From: JAVXCQ01 sp036659415
GTDB taxonomy: Bacteria; Bacillota; Negativicutes; Acidaminococcales; Acidaminococcaceae
Assembly: GCA_036659415.1 (NCBI GenBank)
Contig: JAVXCQ010000001.1
Location: forward strand, 1-64,000
DNA length: 64,000 nt
Direction of reading: 5' to 3'
Part shown: positions 17,265-25,531 of the stretch, one piece after another
Layout of the letters: each line of letters begins with the position of its first letter
Numbering within the stretch: the first letter of the stretch is position 1
Notes under the pieces: model-generated
The model's database searches: none
What the model saw: only the letters and a program-made list of their open reading frames with translations
Told to the model about the DNA's origin: nothing
Program-made: the position numbers and the translations under genes

Positions 17265-18077
17265 CTAGTCTTTGCGACCACGGCAAATGCCGCGTTCAAC
17301 ATTACGTAAGAAACGCAACATATGTTCAACTTCTTCGCTACTGTCCAGTTCTTGTTCCATCATGGCTACCGCTTGATCCAAAGTCAGCCCCGAACGATAC
17401 AACATCCGGTAAGCTTTTTTTAGGTTAGAACGAATTTCCGGTGCCACACCGGCGCGAGAAATGCCCACACTATTTAACCCTGCCACATGAGCAGGATTGC
17501 CGTCTACAATCACAAACGGAGGAATATCTTGGACAATTTTGGACATACCGCCAATCATGGCGTTGCGTCCTACTTTAACAAATTGATGAACTGCCGCCAA
17601 ACCACCAATAACTACACGGTCTTCTACCGTCACGTGCCCGGCCAAAGTAGCCACATTGGACATAATAACATTATTGCCGACAATACAGTTATGGGCAACA
17701 TGGGTATAGGCCATCATTAAAACATTATTACCCAGTCTGGTTTCATTTTCTTCACCGGTGGCGCGGTTAATCGTAGCACATTCACGCACGTGCACCCCGT
17801 CACCAATCACGGTATAGGTCTTTTCTCCGGCAAATTTCAAGTCCTGCGGGTCTGCACCAATAGAACACCCTGGGAAAAACTCACAATTTCTCCCAATGGT
17901 CGTCCAATTGTCAATCACCACATGAGCATGAACTTTAGTACCATCACCAATAACCACGTTTGGTCCAATTACCGCATAGGGGCCAATTTCCACATTTTTA
18001 CCTAAAATAGCCCCTTTATGCACAACCGCAGTTTCGTGAATTTTGCGAAGCGGCATTACTACCGAATCAAATCCCAT
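17265..18077 (-). CDS. lpxA: LpxA, UDP-GlcNAc 3-O-acyltransferase
   Basis: The first enzyme of lipid A synthesis, which moves an acyl chain from ACP to UDP-GlcNAc. It is a left-handed beta-helix of hexapeptide repeats (GAILGKNVEIGPYAVIGPNVVIGDGTKV). The catalytic His is in YTHVAHNCIVGNNVI, and a C-terminal helical domain follows. The ATG at 18077 has GGGGAG 8 bases upstream and gives 270 aa; a GTG three codons earlier is less likely. Confidence 0.94.
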   Translation of the reverse strand: MGFDSVVMPLRKIHETAVVHKGAILGKNVEIGPYAVIGPNVVIGDGTKVHAHVVIDNWTTIGRNCEFFPGCSIGADPQDLKFAGEKTYTVIGDGVHVRECATINRATGEENETRLGNNVLMMAYTHVAHNCIVGNNVIMSNVATLAGHVTVEDRVVIGGLAAVHQFVKVGRNAMIGGMSKIVQDIPPFVIVDGNPAHVAGLNSVGISRAGVAPEIRSNLKKAYRMLYRSGLTLDQAVAMMEQELDSSEEVEHMLRFLRNVERGICRGRKD

Positions 18078-18236
18078 TATCTCCACTCCCCAATAATAAT
18101 CTCACTTATTTTAAAAACATTTATCATATAGTCATTAATTAATTGGATAATTAACATCTCATAAACTCGCAAAATCATTGATTTTAATCTCAATTACGCT
18201 AATTATCTGCCAATAGCTAATGATTTCTACTTGTTT

Positions 18237-18677
18237 TTATTCTTTGGGGTCCATAATGGCAAAAGTAAACTCGCCTTCACAAGCAACTTTACCGTCTACC
18301 GTGCCTTCGCACCAAATAACGCCCATATTGCCACGAATTTTAGTAACGGTGGCAGTGGTAATAACTTGGTCACCAGGCACTACCTGTTTGCGGAAACGCA
18401 CTTTATCAATTTTACCAAAAACGGCAATCTTACCACGATTTTCAGCTGGATACAACATAGCCACACCGCCCACTTGAGCCATGGCCTCAATGAGCATAAT
18501 ACCAGGCATAATCGGCTCTCCTGGAAAATGTCCCAAAAATTGCATTTCGTTCATCGAAATATTTTTGACACCAACAGCACGTTTTAGGGGTTCCAATTCC
18601 AAAATTCTGTCCACCAAGAGTAAGGGATAACGATGAGGGATAATTTTTTGAATTTCTTTTGCTTCTAAAGTAATCAT
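18237..18677 (-). CDS. fabZ: FabZ, 3-hydroxyacyl-ACP dehydratase
   Basis: A 146-aa hot-dog-fold dehydratase that competes with LpxA and LpxC for hydroxyacyl-ACP. The catalytic motif is GHFPGEPIMPGIMLIEAMAQ (His and Glu), preceded by IPHRYPLLLVDRI. The start overlaps lpxC by four bases. The 159 bases between fabZ and lpxA are AT-rich and hold no gene; I see no clear terminator there. Confidence 0.95.
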   Translation of the reverse strand: MITLEAKEIQKIIPHRYPLLLVDRILELEPLKRAVGVKNISMNEMQFLGHFPGEPIMPGIMLIEAMAQVGGVAMLYPAENRGKIAVFGKIDKVRFRKQVVPGDQVITTATVTKIRGNMGVIWCEGTVDGKVACEGEFTFAIMDPKE

Positions 18678-19522
18678 GTTGTTTTTTCTCCTTTATTCCG
18701 ATAAGCTTCAATCTGTCTGGCAATTTCAGCATTATAAGCATGCCCAGTCTTGACTGCAATCACGTGACCTTTAATTGGTCCCAAGAGGAACAAGTCCCCA
18801 ATCACGTCCAAAATTTTGTGCCGAATGAGTTCGTTTTCAAAACGAGGCACGGACAAAATCTCCTGCTCGTCAAACACTACTACATTCTCTGTATTACCAC
18901 CTAGGCCTAAGCCCATTTTGTGCATTTGCTCGACTTCGCTCATGAACGCCACCGTTCTAGCCGTAGCTATTTCTCGCAAGAAACTTTCCTTGGTCAACTC
19001 AATATCAAAATATTGGGTTCCCAAAAGCGGATGGGCATTAATGGAAGTAAAGGAAACTCTGTAGCCGTCGTAGGGTAAAATACAAATGTATTTATCTCCA
19101 TCGTGAACGGCAAAGGCTCGATCGACAGCGAAAACTTGGCGCTGGGCATTTTGCACCTGCACGCCCGCTTGCAAAATCAGGTTTGTGAAAACACCGGCAC
19201 TACCATCAGTAACCGGTGGCTCTGGTGAGGACATCTCAATGCGGCAGTTATCAATGCCCAGCATGGAAAGTGCCGCCATCAAGTGTTCAATCGTAAATAC
19301 TTCGGCGCCGCCCACACTAACGGTGGTGGCTTTCACCGTAGACGTAACATTTTGCGGTCGTGCGGGAATCTCTGGGTTTCCCGGTAAATCCGTGCGCACA
19401 AAGACAATACCCGTATTCACCGCTCCCGGTAACAGCTTTAGCTCTGTTTCTTGACCGGAATGCAGTCCCACACCTGCGTAGGTTACAGCCTGCGCTACGG
19501 TTTGTTGCTGACATTTTGTCAT
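18674..19522 (-). CDS. lpxC: LpxC, UDP-3-O-acyl-GlcNAc deacetylase
   Basis: A zinc-dependent deacetylase (282 aa) that catalyses the committed step of lipid A synthesis. Zinc ligands are in TIEHLMAAL and IRHKILDVIGDL, and the catalytic Glu/His region is also recognisable (GVGLHSGQETEL, C-terminal GHAYNAEIARQI). It is a stand-alone LpxC, although overlap with fabZ keeps the two adjacent as in the LpxC-FabZ fusions of some phyla. The start shares a base with the preceding gene's stop. Confidence 0.95.
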   Translation of the reverse strand: MTKCQQQTVAQAVTYAGVGLHSGQETELKLLPGAVNTGIVFVRTDLPGNPEIPARPQNVTSTVKATTVSVGGAEVFTIEHLMAALSMLGIDNCRIEMSSPEPPVTDGSAGVFTNLILQAGVQVQNAQRQVFAVDRAFAVHDGDKYICILPYDGYRVSFTSINAHPLLGTQYFDIELTKESFLREIATARTVAFMSEVEQMHKMGLGLGGNTENVVVFDEQEILSVPRFENELIRHKILDVIGDLFLLGPIKGHVIAVKTGHAYNAEIARQIEAYRNKGEKTT

Positions 19523-20427
19523 TAGTGCTGCCCTCCTTCCAAGGTTTTTTTATATTTTTCTCTGCCGTCTTTCCAACGGTCATGAACCCAAAACCACATG
19601 GCCGGGTCATTAACTATTTCTTGTTCGCAAATCACAATCAGCTCGTCCATGGCTTGCCGAATATCGGCGGTTTTATCCTTAGTTTTAGCAGTATACACAG
19701 GGGGATAAATTTTGGCGACCAACGTACCATCAGGCTGGTTGTGTATAAAAATAGGGAGCATGGGTGCACCGTGAATTCTACTCAAAATAGCTGCCCCCGG
19801 TGGTACTACTGCCGGTTTACCAAACAAGGTGGTATGAATACCGTCATGGCCGGTATCTTGGTCATAAATAACACCCAGAATTTTTTTATCACGTACAATG
19901 CGGTTAATGGCCAGCATATTATTTTCACCGTGGTTATAGGTGATTTTTTGTCCGGTCATTGCTCGATACTCATTAATAAAAGCATCCATGCCTTGATTGT
20001 TTTGCTTCCGAGCAATGCTTAAGAGCGGATAGCCCAAAAGCGCCACCACCGTGCCCAACATTTCCCAGTTACCGTAGTGACCGGTACACAAAAGCACGCC
20101 TTTATTTTGTTTGTAGGCGGCATCTAAATATGCTAGGCCTTCCACCTGAACATAGGTAGGCAAATTAGCCAAATTGATTTTGGGATAGCTCAAGACTTCT
20201 ACAATCATGCGTCCGAACCGTTCCACACTTTCCTTAGCTATCGCTTGCGCTCTTTGCTCCGGCAAGCCCAAACATTCTTTAATATTTTCTACGGCCATGA
20301 CTTTGCGCCACGTTGGTGTCGCTAGCCACGCTAGCTTCCCTAAACCAGCTGCCACTAGCTTGTTAAGACACTTAGGCGCAATACACACGAGCCAACTAAT
20401 AAATTTCATGCTCCAATAACCAACCAT
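19522..20427 (-). CDS. LpxL/LpxM-type lipid A acyltransferase (second of two)
   Basis: A 301-aa inner-membrane acyltransferase with the H-x4-E motif in TGHYGNWEML. Further blocks are LGVIYDQDTGHDGIHTTLFGKPAVVPPGAA and AMWFWVHDRWKDGR. I chose the ATG at 20427 because GAGGTG lies 6 bases before it. It is clearly paralogous to 6694-7602, so the organism probably adds two secondary acyl chains or uses the two enzymes under different conditions. It is translationally coupled to lpxC. Confidence 0.88.
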   Translation of the reverse strand: MVGYWSMKFISWLVCIAPKCLNKLVAAGLGKLAWLATPTWRKVMAVENIKECLGLPEQRAQAIAKESVERFGRMIVEVLSYPKINLANLPTYVQVEGLAYLDAAYKQNKGVLLCTGHYGNWEMLGTVVALLGYPLLSIARKQNNQGMDAFINEYRAMTGQKITYNHGENNMLAINRIVRDKKILGVIYDQDTGHDGIHTTLFGKPAVVPPGAAILSRIHGAPMLPIFIHNQPDGTLVAKIYPPVYTAKTKDKTADIRQAMDELIVICEQEIVNDPAMWFWVHDRWKDGREKYKKTLEGGQH

Positions 20428-20446
20428 TAGCTTCACCTCGTCTTAC

Positions 20447-21061
20447 TTAAAAAGTTCCATGCACACCGGCATAAAATTTATCACTGCGCATTCCTAATTC
20501 TGCTTGCACAAATTTAACTACCGGTACCGTCAGTCCATAATTAAAATTAACGCCGTCATATTCTGTCATCACGCCTAAATTATAGCGCTTGCTGTTAACT
20601 TTGAACTGTTTTTCCACACCCACAAACCCCCGGTCGAAACGTCCCGTCCCGACACCGACATGAAACCGCAGTCCCCACAACAGATCCTTACTGGCAACGA
20701 GATAGGCACTACGCTGTTTTTGGTCGGCAAAATCTTCCATACCCACTGCGAAAGCCGGTGACACCAGGGTTTCCGGTTGCCATTGATATTTAGCGCTCAC
20801 TTGGTTAAACGTAGCCCCAGCGTCCGGACTCCAATGACTAAAACTTACTTCTAAGTTCGGTAAAGCCACTAGGTTACCCGCTACCACCTCTGCTGTAGAA
20901 GTATGTTGCCAAGTAACTGCCCCCTGCCCTAAAAACCGCACATGGGCGGAAGGAATATTAATGCTCCCCGAAGTTCCGCTAAGAAGCGTTCTCGCTTCAC
21001 CCACACTAGCGCTACCGCTTAAAACACCGAGTAAAATTATAGTCAAAATTTTGCGCGTCAT
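20447..21061 (-). CDS. YjbH-like outer-membrane beta-barrel protein (short)
   Basis: A 204-aa protein with a signal peptide (to about residue 23) and a GTSGSINIPSAHVRFLGQG motif like the first strand of YjbH-family proteins. Alternating beta strands end in FYAGVHGTF, a typical barrel terminus with final Phe. It is much shorter than E. coli YjbH (about 700 aa). It sits between lpxD and an acyltransferase gene in the LPS operon, so a role in outer-membrane lipid handling is possible but unproven. Confidence 0.6.
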   Translation of the reverse strand: MTRKILTIILLGVLSGSASVGEARTLLSGTSGSINIPSAHVRFLGQGAVTWQHTSTAEVVAGNLVALPNLEVSFSHWSPDAGATFNQVSAKYQWQPETLVSPAFAVGMEDFADQKQRSAYLVASKDLLWGLRFHVGVGTGRFDRGFVGVEKQFKVNSKRYNLGVMTEYDGVNFNYGLTVPVVKFVQAELGMRSDKFYAGVHGTF

Positions 21062-21087
21062 CCACTACTCCTGCTCTCACTAGTTAC

Positions 21088-22107
21088 TCATTTTTGTAAT
21101 TGCGCCAGGGCTTTTTCCAGTTCTTTCACCTTTTTAATCAAATCGCCCACCTTGCGCAAGGAAACTTCCTGCTTCAACCATTCTCGATGGGGAACCGCTG
21201 GGAAACCAGCACAGAACGAATTAGCTTCTACATTATTCGTAATGCCGCTACGAGCAGCAAATACGCAGTTATCACCAATTTGAATGTGTCCCACGCTACC
21301 GGTCTGACCAGCCAAAGTAACATTATTGCCGACTACGGTGCTACCGGAAAGCCCTACTTGGGCAACAACTAAACAATTGTCTCCTAAAACATCATTATGT
21401 CCTAAATGAACCAAGTTATCAATTTTTGTACCGGCTCCAATCACGGTGCTACCGGCTGTTGCTCTATCAATACAGGTGTTATTACCAATTTCTACGTCAT
21501 CTTTGAGCACCACATTACCTGCTTGTAGGACTTTACTATGTTTACCTGCGGTAGTAATATAGCCAAAACCATCGCCGCCAATAACCGCTCCGGCTTGTAA
21601 AATCACCCGGTCGCCCACCAGGCAGTTCTCCCTAATGGTAACGCTAGGATAAATTACGCAATCTGCCCCTAATTGAACATTTTTACCAATATAAACATGG
21701 GGGTAAATAACCGTATTGTCGCCAATCACAGCTCCAGCCGCAATTACAGCAAAAGGCAAGATCGCCACGTCCTTGCCAAGAACCGCTGTTGGGTCAATAA
21801 CAGCTTGCGAACTAATCACCCGTTCTACTTCCTCGGGATGGCGAAAAATATCTAAGAGCTGTGCAAAAGCTGCCCGCGGGTTGGCTACTCGAATCACGGC
21901 TTTACCTTGGTACTGTGCGTCCACAGGCAAAACCAGTGCGCCTGCCCGAGAAGCCTGTGAGGCTTCAATATAAGGTGGTACCGCAAAAGAAATTTCCGTC
22001 GCCGTAGCCTCTTCCAAACCATTAACCCCGTCAATCAACATTTCTGGCGTGGAACTATCCAGTTGCCCTTGAAGCAAGGTTGCTAATTCCCTTAGTGTCT
22101 TTTTCAT
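21088..22107 (-). CDS. lpxD: LpxD, UDP-3-O-acylglucosamine N-acyltransferase
   Basis: A 339-aa enzyme that adds the second primary acyl chain. The N-terminal uridine-binding domain is about 1-105 and the left-handed beta-helix about 110-300. The catalytic His is in VHLGHNDVLGDNCLVVAQVG and the C-terminal helix ends KKVKELEKALAQLQK. The ATG at 22107 follows AGGGGGA; the longer upstream frame has no site and unlike sequence. A terminator-like hairpin lies in the interval before it. Confidence 0.94.
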   Translation of the reverse strand: MKKTLRELATLLQGQLDSSTPEMLIDGVNGLEEATATEISFAVPPYIEASQASRAGALVLPVDAQYQGKAVIRVANPRAAFAQLLDIFRHPEEVERVISSQAVIDPTAVLGKDVAILPFAVIAAGAVIGDNTVIYPHVYIGKNVQLGADCVIYPSVTIRENCLVGDRVILQAGAVIGGDGFGYITTAGKHSKVLQAGNVVLKDDVEIGNNTCIDRATAGSTVIGAGTKIDNLVHLGHNDVLGDNCLVVAQVGLSGSTVVGNNVTLAGQTGSVGHIQIGDNCVFAARSGITNNVEANSFCAGFPAVPHREWLKQEVSLRKVGDLIKKVKELEKALAQLQK

Positions 22108-22201
22108 CACAAATCCCCCTATTTTTCCCTCTTTACTCTGCTTAGGATCAAAAATGAATAACCAAGAAATTCTTGACCATTCATTTTGAATCCTGATAAA
22201 C

Positions 22202-22232
22202 AAGAAGGGACGGACGTACAAGTCCGCCCCTT
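22202..22232 (-). terminator. hairpin between ompH and lpxD
   Basis: An approximately 10-bp stem (AGGGGCGGAC with GTCCGTCCCT on the minus strand, one G-U pair) is followed by a weak T-rich tract (TTCTTGTTTATC). It could partly terminate or attenuate transcription into lpxD. Its stem resembles the lpxI terminator. Confidence 0.55.
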
Positions 22233-22246
22233 ACTTGACCAAGCAT

Positions 22247-22657
22247 TTATTGCATTTTTTTCAAAATGTCATCAGTAACGTCCACGCCGCCCTGAGGAAC
22301 TGCTTCTTTAACCAAAATAGCACCTAGATTTTTCTCTTTAGCTACGCCATTAAGTGCAGCATCAAAGCTTGTTTTAAGTTTATTTTGGGCTTCCGCTTGT
22401 ACAACTTTCATCTCAGCAGACTTTTCTTGCATGATTTTTTGAGCTTCTTCTTGGCTTTTGCCTTCAGCAGCTTGCATCATTTCTGTTTGCAAAGCTGTGC
22501 CCTTAGTCATCACTTCATCTCTAATGCTTTTATAAACTTGGCTTTCTGCCTCGATGCGTTTCATATCTACCGTACCAAAATCAGCATTACGGCCGCTACA
22601 ACCGGCTGCCATCAAAACAAATACCGCCATCAGAGCTATTACTAAAAACTTTTTCAT
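22247..22657 (-). CDS. OmpH/Skp-like lipoprotein (third of three tandem copies)
   Basis: A 136-aa protein with a lipoprotein signal (VLMAAGC, Cys20). A Skp-type core follows: FGTVDMKRIEAESQVYKSI, a charged helical hairpin (about 45-100), and a C-terminal strand AKEKNLGAILVKEAVPQGGVDVTDDILKKM. Skp-family proteins chaperone unfolded outer-membrane proteins in the periplasm. Lipidation would tether it to a membrane, unlike soluble E. coli Skp. Confidence 0.8.
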   Translation of the reverse strand: MKKFLVIALMAVFVLMAAGCSGRNADFGTVDMKRIEAESQVYKSIRDEVMTKGTALQTEMMQAAEGKSQEEAQKIMQEKSAEMKVVQAEAQNKLKTSFDAALNGVAKEKNLGAILVKEAVPQGGVDVTDDILKKMQ

Positions 22658-22678
22658 TACTGCATTACCTCTTTCACT

Positions 22679-23584
22679 TTAGTTTTTTAGTTTACTTATT
22701 TGTGCACATACAGCGGTCGTTACGTCTGTAGCCTGCAAGTTTTTTCTCACATTTTTGAGCACTAGGCTATAACCCTTGCCCTGCGTACACGCGGCCAAGG
22801 CTGCCGTAATATCTTGATCAATTTGCTCTCGCACTTGATCTCTAGCTTGTTCTTTAATTTCAATTTGTTTGTCCATAGCTTGCAAGAGGTTGGCCAATTC
22901 TTCCGGCCCTTTGGTTAACGGCGTACCGCCCCGTCCCTTGTTACCGCTAAGCAGCTGCGCTCCTAGGGCTTGCTCATAAGCGTGCAAGTTTTGTGCTAGC
23001 TGTTGTCTTTGAGGAGCTAACAGCTGCACCACCAAAGCTTGTCGCTGTCGTTCCACAGCGTCCAGCTCTTTTTTCTGCGCAGCTAAGGTTGCCGCCAGCG
23101 TTTGCAGAAGTGCCGCCTTTTCCGTCTTTTCGAGGGTAACATTTTCCAAACGCAAACGCAAATTGACAATGTTTAACTGATACTTGCTAAGTACCTGTGC
23201 CCGTGCAGCTTGGACTTGCTGCGCCGCTGTGGCTTCGGCTTGCCGCTGCTTGCCTGCAAACTGCTCTCGTTCCACAATTTCCCGTTCGGCCAGTTTAGTG
23301 GCAACCTCGGCCTGCACAAAACTAGCTTGTCCCTGTTCTTTCAAGGTTCGCATTTTCTGAACTAAGGATAGTTGCTGCTTACCAAGCACCAACTGTTCCT
23401 CTCGGAATTGCACGGCAAATTTAACCGCAGTTTCGGCTTGTTGCAAGGCAACATACTGTCCATGTGCTGCCCGCGCCTTGTTCCAATCAATCACGGCAAG
23501 TTTAGCAGCAGGCTCTGTAGTAAAGTGGCCGCAAGCGGACACTAGCACGCCTGTTACAATGATGGCACAACAAATCCAACGCAT
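22679..23584 (-). CDS. long coiled-coil lipoprotein, OmpH/Skp-related (second of three)
   Basis: A 301-aa protein with a lipoprotein signal (VLVSACG, Cys18). It begins KLAVIDWNKARAAHGQY like the Skp core and ends in a QGKGYSLVLKNVRKNLQATDVTTAVCAQI segment that resembles the Skp C-terminal strands. The middle (about 55-240) is a long Q/A/E/L-rich helical region, roughly twice the Skp length. It is probably a periplasmic chaperone-like or spacer protein; the assignment rests on ends and neighbours. Confidence 0.65.
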   Translation of the reverse strand: MRWICCAIIVTGVLVSACGHFTTEPAAKLAVIDWNKARAAHGQYVALQQAETAVKFAVQFREEQLVLGKQQLSLVQKMRTLKEQGQASFVQAEVATKLAEREIVEREQFAGKQRQAEATAAQQVQAARAQVLSKYQLNIVNLRLRLENVTLEKTEKAALLQTLAATLAAQKKELDAVERQRQALVVQLLAPQRQQLAQNLHAYEQALGAQLLSGNKGRGGTPLTKGPEELANLLQAMDKQIEIKEQARDQVREQIDQDITAALAACTQGKGYSLVLKNVRKNLQATDVTTAVCAQISKLKN

Positions 23585-23613
23585 GTCAGTCCTCCTTGCG
23601 CTCTACGACAGAA

Positions 23614-23640
23614 AGCCGGGCCCGGTAATCCAGGCCCGGT
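23614..23640 (-). other. GC-rich hairpin between two ompH-like genes
   Basis: CCGGGCC (23616-23622) pairs with GGCCCGG (23633-23639). The tract after it on the minus strand is short (CTTTC), so it looks more like an mRNA-processing or attenuation hairpin than a full terminator. Confidence 0.45.
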
Positions 23641-23651
23641 CTTAGCTCGTC

Positions 23652-24140
23652 TTATTTACCGGTAATAGCGGAACCCACTTCACCAGTAATGTCCACACCG
23701 CCATAAACAACAATGCCTTTATCGACAATAACGGACAAACCTTTTTTCTTGGCAATTTTTTCAATAGCTGCATCAATTTTTTTCTGTACCGGGTCAATTA
23801 ATTCACGTTCTTTATTCGCTAAACGCTCTTGCAGTTGTGCATAATAACGTTGTTTTTCATCGTCCTTCATATCAGCACTTTTACTTTGGAATTCAGTTTG
23901 CGCTTCTTTGACGGCTTCTTGCATGGTTACTTGCACGTTCTTCATGTCAGGACTTTGGCTCATTAATAATTGATAATTAACTACGCCCACAGCAGATTCT
24001 GTAGCGGCTGCGGAAGCCACACTGCTCATTCCACTTTGCGTTAACGCAATACCAAACACGCCCAATACGAAAATGGCTGCGATGGTTAACGAAATAACTT
24101 TTACTGTCTTTTTGTTCCCTAAGGTTCTTAACATAGTCAT
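23652..24140 (-). CDS. OmpH/Skp periplasmic chaperone (first of three)
   Basis: A 162-aa protein with an N-terminal hydrophobic segment (about 14-36). A full Skp core follows: AVGVVNYQLLMSQSPDMKNVQ, a helical hairpin and KKGLSVIVDKGIVVYGGVDIT. I chose the ATG at 24140; a TTG five codons upstream is possible. It has its own good promoter at 24178-24206 and leads the run that continues to lpxD and lpxC. Confidence 0.85.
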   Translation of the reverse strand: MTMLRTLGNKKTVKVISLTIAAIFVLGVFGIALTQSGMSSVASAAATESAVGVVNYQLLMSQSPDMKNVQVTMQEAVKEAQTEFQSKSADMKDDEKQRYYAQLQERLANKERELIDPVQKKIDAAIEKIAKKKGLSVIVDKGIVVYGGVDITGEVGSAITGK

Positions 24141-24177
24141 CCCTACTCTCTTCAAGTTTAAATTTTCATGCTTTTTT

Positions 24178-24206
24178 ATTATAACAGTCTCCTGCTATTC
24201 TTTCAA
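24178..24206 (-). promoter_or_regulatory. sigma-70-type promoter for the ompH-lpxD-lpxC run
   Basis: The minus strand reads TTGAAA (24201-24206), a 17-base spacer, then TG-T-TATAAT ending at 24178. All three elements are good matches. The leader to the first ompH gene is about 30 bases. Confidence 0.75.
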
Positions 24207-24211
24207 CTAGC

Positions 24212-25495
24212 TTACAAATTTCCTACCAGCCGTAAATAAGGTTTGTCATTAGAATAAACATATTCTGCACTCAAGAATTCGTGGATACGATAACGCACGC
24301 CAAACTCCGTAGTACCACTACCGGTAAAATGTTCCGCCCGCAAATGCCATTTGGGGGACAGGTCATAGTCTAAACGATAATCGTTTTCACTATCAGAAAT
24401 TCTTCGGGCATAACTAAGGGTACTCTTACCCCACCGCTTGGCCAGGCCGGGAGCGATTTCCCACTGCATCCCATCAACAACCAAAGATACTTCCGTAAAA
24501 AATTCATAACTTTGCGAAATGTATTTGCCAAAATGTGCCCGCCCAGAAATATTGTTTTTGGAACGCCCCAAATCACCGTAGCCTTCAAACCATAATTTAT
24601 ATTTATTGGCTTCCAACCTGATGGTAACCAGAGCATCGGGACCCGGGGTGATCTGCACTGTCGGTGTTAAATCATAAACCCCGACCACTTTTTCCTGCCA
24701 CACACTATCTAACAAGCGTTGTTCCAGTGCTTGCTGATGGGTCAGTGCATACTGCAAGGGTAACCCTCTAATCTCGTCAACTTGCTGACGCAAGCGTTCT
24801 TTGGCCTCAATAAAAAGAATATTCGGCACGGTTTCGGACAATAGCTCAAATTGCACATTTTTAATGGTTTGACCTACCGGATAAATAATAACCTGTACTG
24901 ATACTTGTTTGCCGCTTCGCGTCATCTCTACCGCAGCTTTGAACTCCGGCAAACGTTGTGCTAATTCGGCGTGCACCTGTTGCCGTAACACTCCGCCGGC
25001 CCAATCAATGGCGTCCAGCGAAGCCCCCTGGACAATGCCTTTAATCATGGTCGTTAGCTCCGGTACCTGCTGTAAAAGCACCGTTGACATCTTGCCGTCA
25101 ATACCGGAAAATTGCAAATCCACTTGTACGTCCTCTACTGTTTCGCTCCAAGGCGAAACGGCAATTGTCACGGTAGTAGCTGCGCCTAACCTTAGGTTCA
25201 AGCTGTCAACCTGGTAACCGGTCAGTACCCGGTCACCTACTTCTCCCAATAAACGAGTATAGTCCTTTTGTGCTACACTGATTTGTCCTGTATCATGTGC
25301 TAGCAGCAACTGCTCCGTAACTACACGCATACTGGCACTCATGCGAGCCAAAAGTTCTTTGCCACTACGTCCGGTACGATCTTGAAGCTCCACGCTCACA
25401 CTGGTAATGGGTTCAGCCTCAGCAGGGGGTGCAAAGCTGAGCAATAATGCTCCGCAAACCAATGCACCGGCAAAAGCTTGCCACTTTGCCTTCAA
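24212..25495 (-). CDS. unknown beta-rich envelope protein between bamA and ompH
   Basis: A 427-aa protein I do not recognise by name. The TTG at 25495 follows GGAGG by 8 bases and gives a clear signal peptide ending near PPAEA. The first two thirds is alpha/beta with two related strand-helix units (about 80-180 and 185-290), somewhat POTRA-like. The last 120 residues alternate polar and hydrophobic positions (YKLWFEGYGDLGRSKNNISG, FGVRYRIHEFLSAEYVYSN) and end YLRLVGNL, which suggests a small outer-membrane barrel. Position next to bamA suggests outer-membrane biogenesis. Confidence 0.7.
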   Translation of the reverse strand: MKAKWQAFAGALVCGALLLSFAPPAEAEPITSVSVELQDRTGRSGKELLARMSASMRVVTEQLLLAHDTGQISVAQKDYTRLLGEVGDRVLTGYQVDSLNLRLGAATTVTIAVSPWSETVEDVQVDLQFSGIDGKMSTVLLQQVPELTTMIKGIVQGASLDAIDWAGGVLRQQVHAELAQRLPEFKAAVEMTRSGKQVSVQVIIYPVGQTIKNVQFELLSETVPNILFIEAKERLRQQVDEIRGLPLQYALTHQQALEQRLLDSVWQEKVVGVYDLTPTVQITPGPDALVTIRLEANKYKLWFEGYGDLGRSKNNISGRAHFGKYISQSYEFFTEVSLVVDGMQWEIAPGLAKRWGKSTLSYARRISDSENDYRLDYDLSPKWHLRAEHFTGSGTTEFGVRYRIHEFLSAEYVYSNDKPYLRLVGNL

Positions 25496-25531
25496 TAAGT
25501 TCTCCTCCTTTTGAGGCCTTGCTCCCGGCAA

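Noticed and set aside
19360..20022. 220-codon plus-strand frame opposite lpxC and the second acyltransferase
   Set aside because: It crosses the junction of two genes with clear homologues on the other strand and has no convincing start signal.
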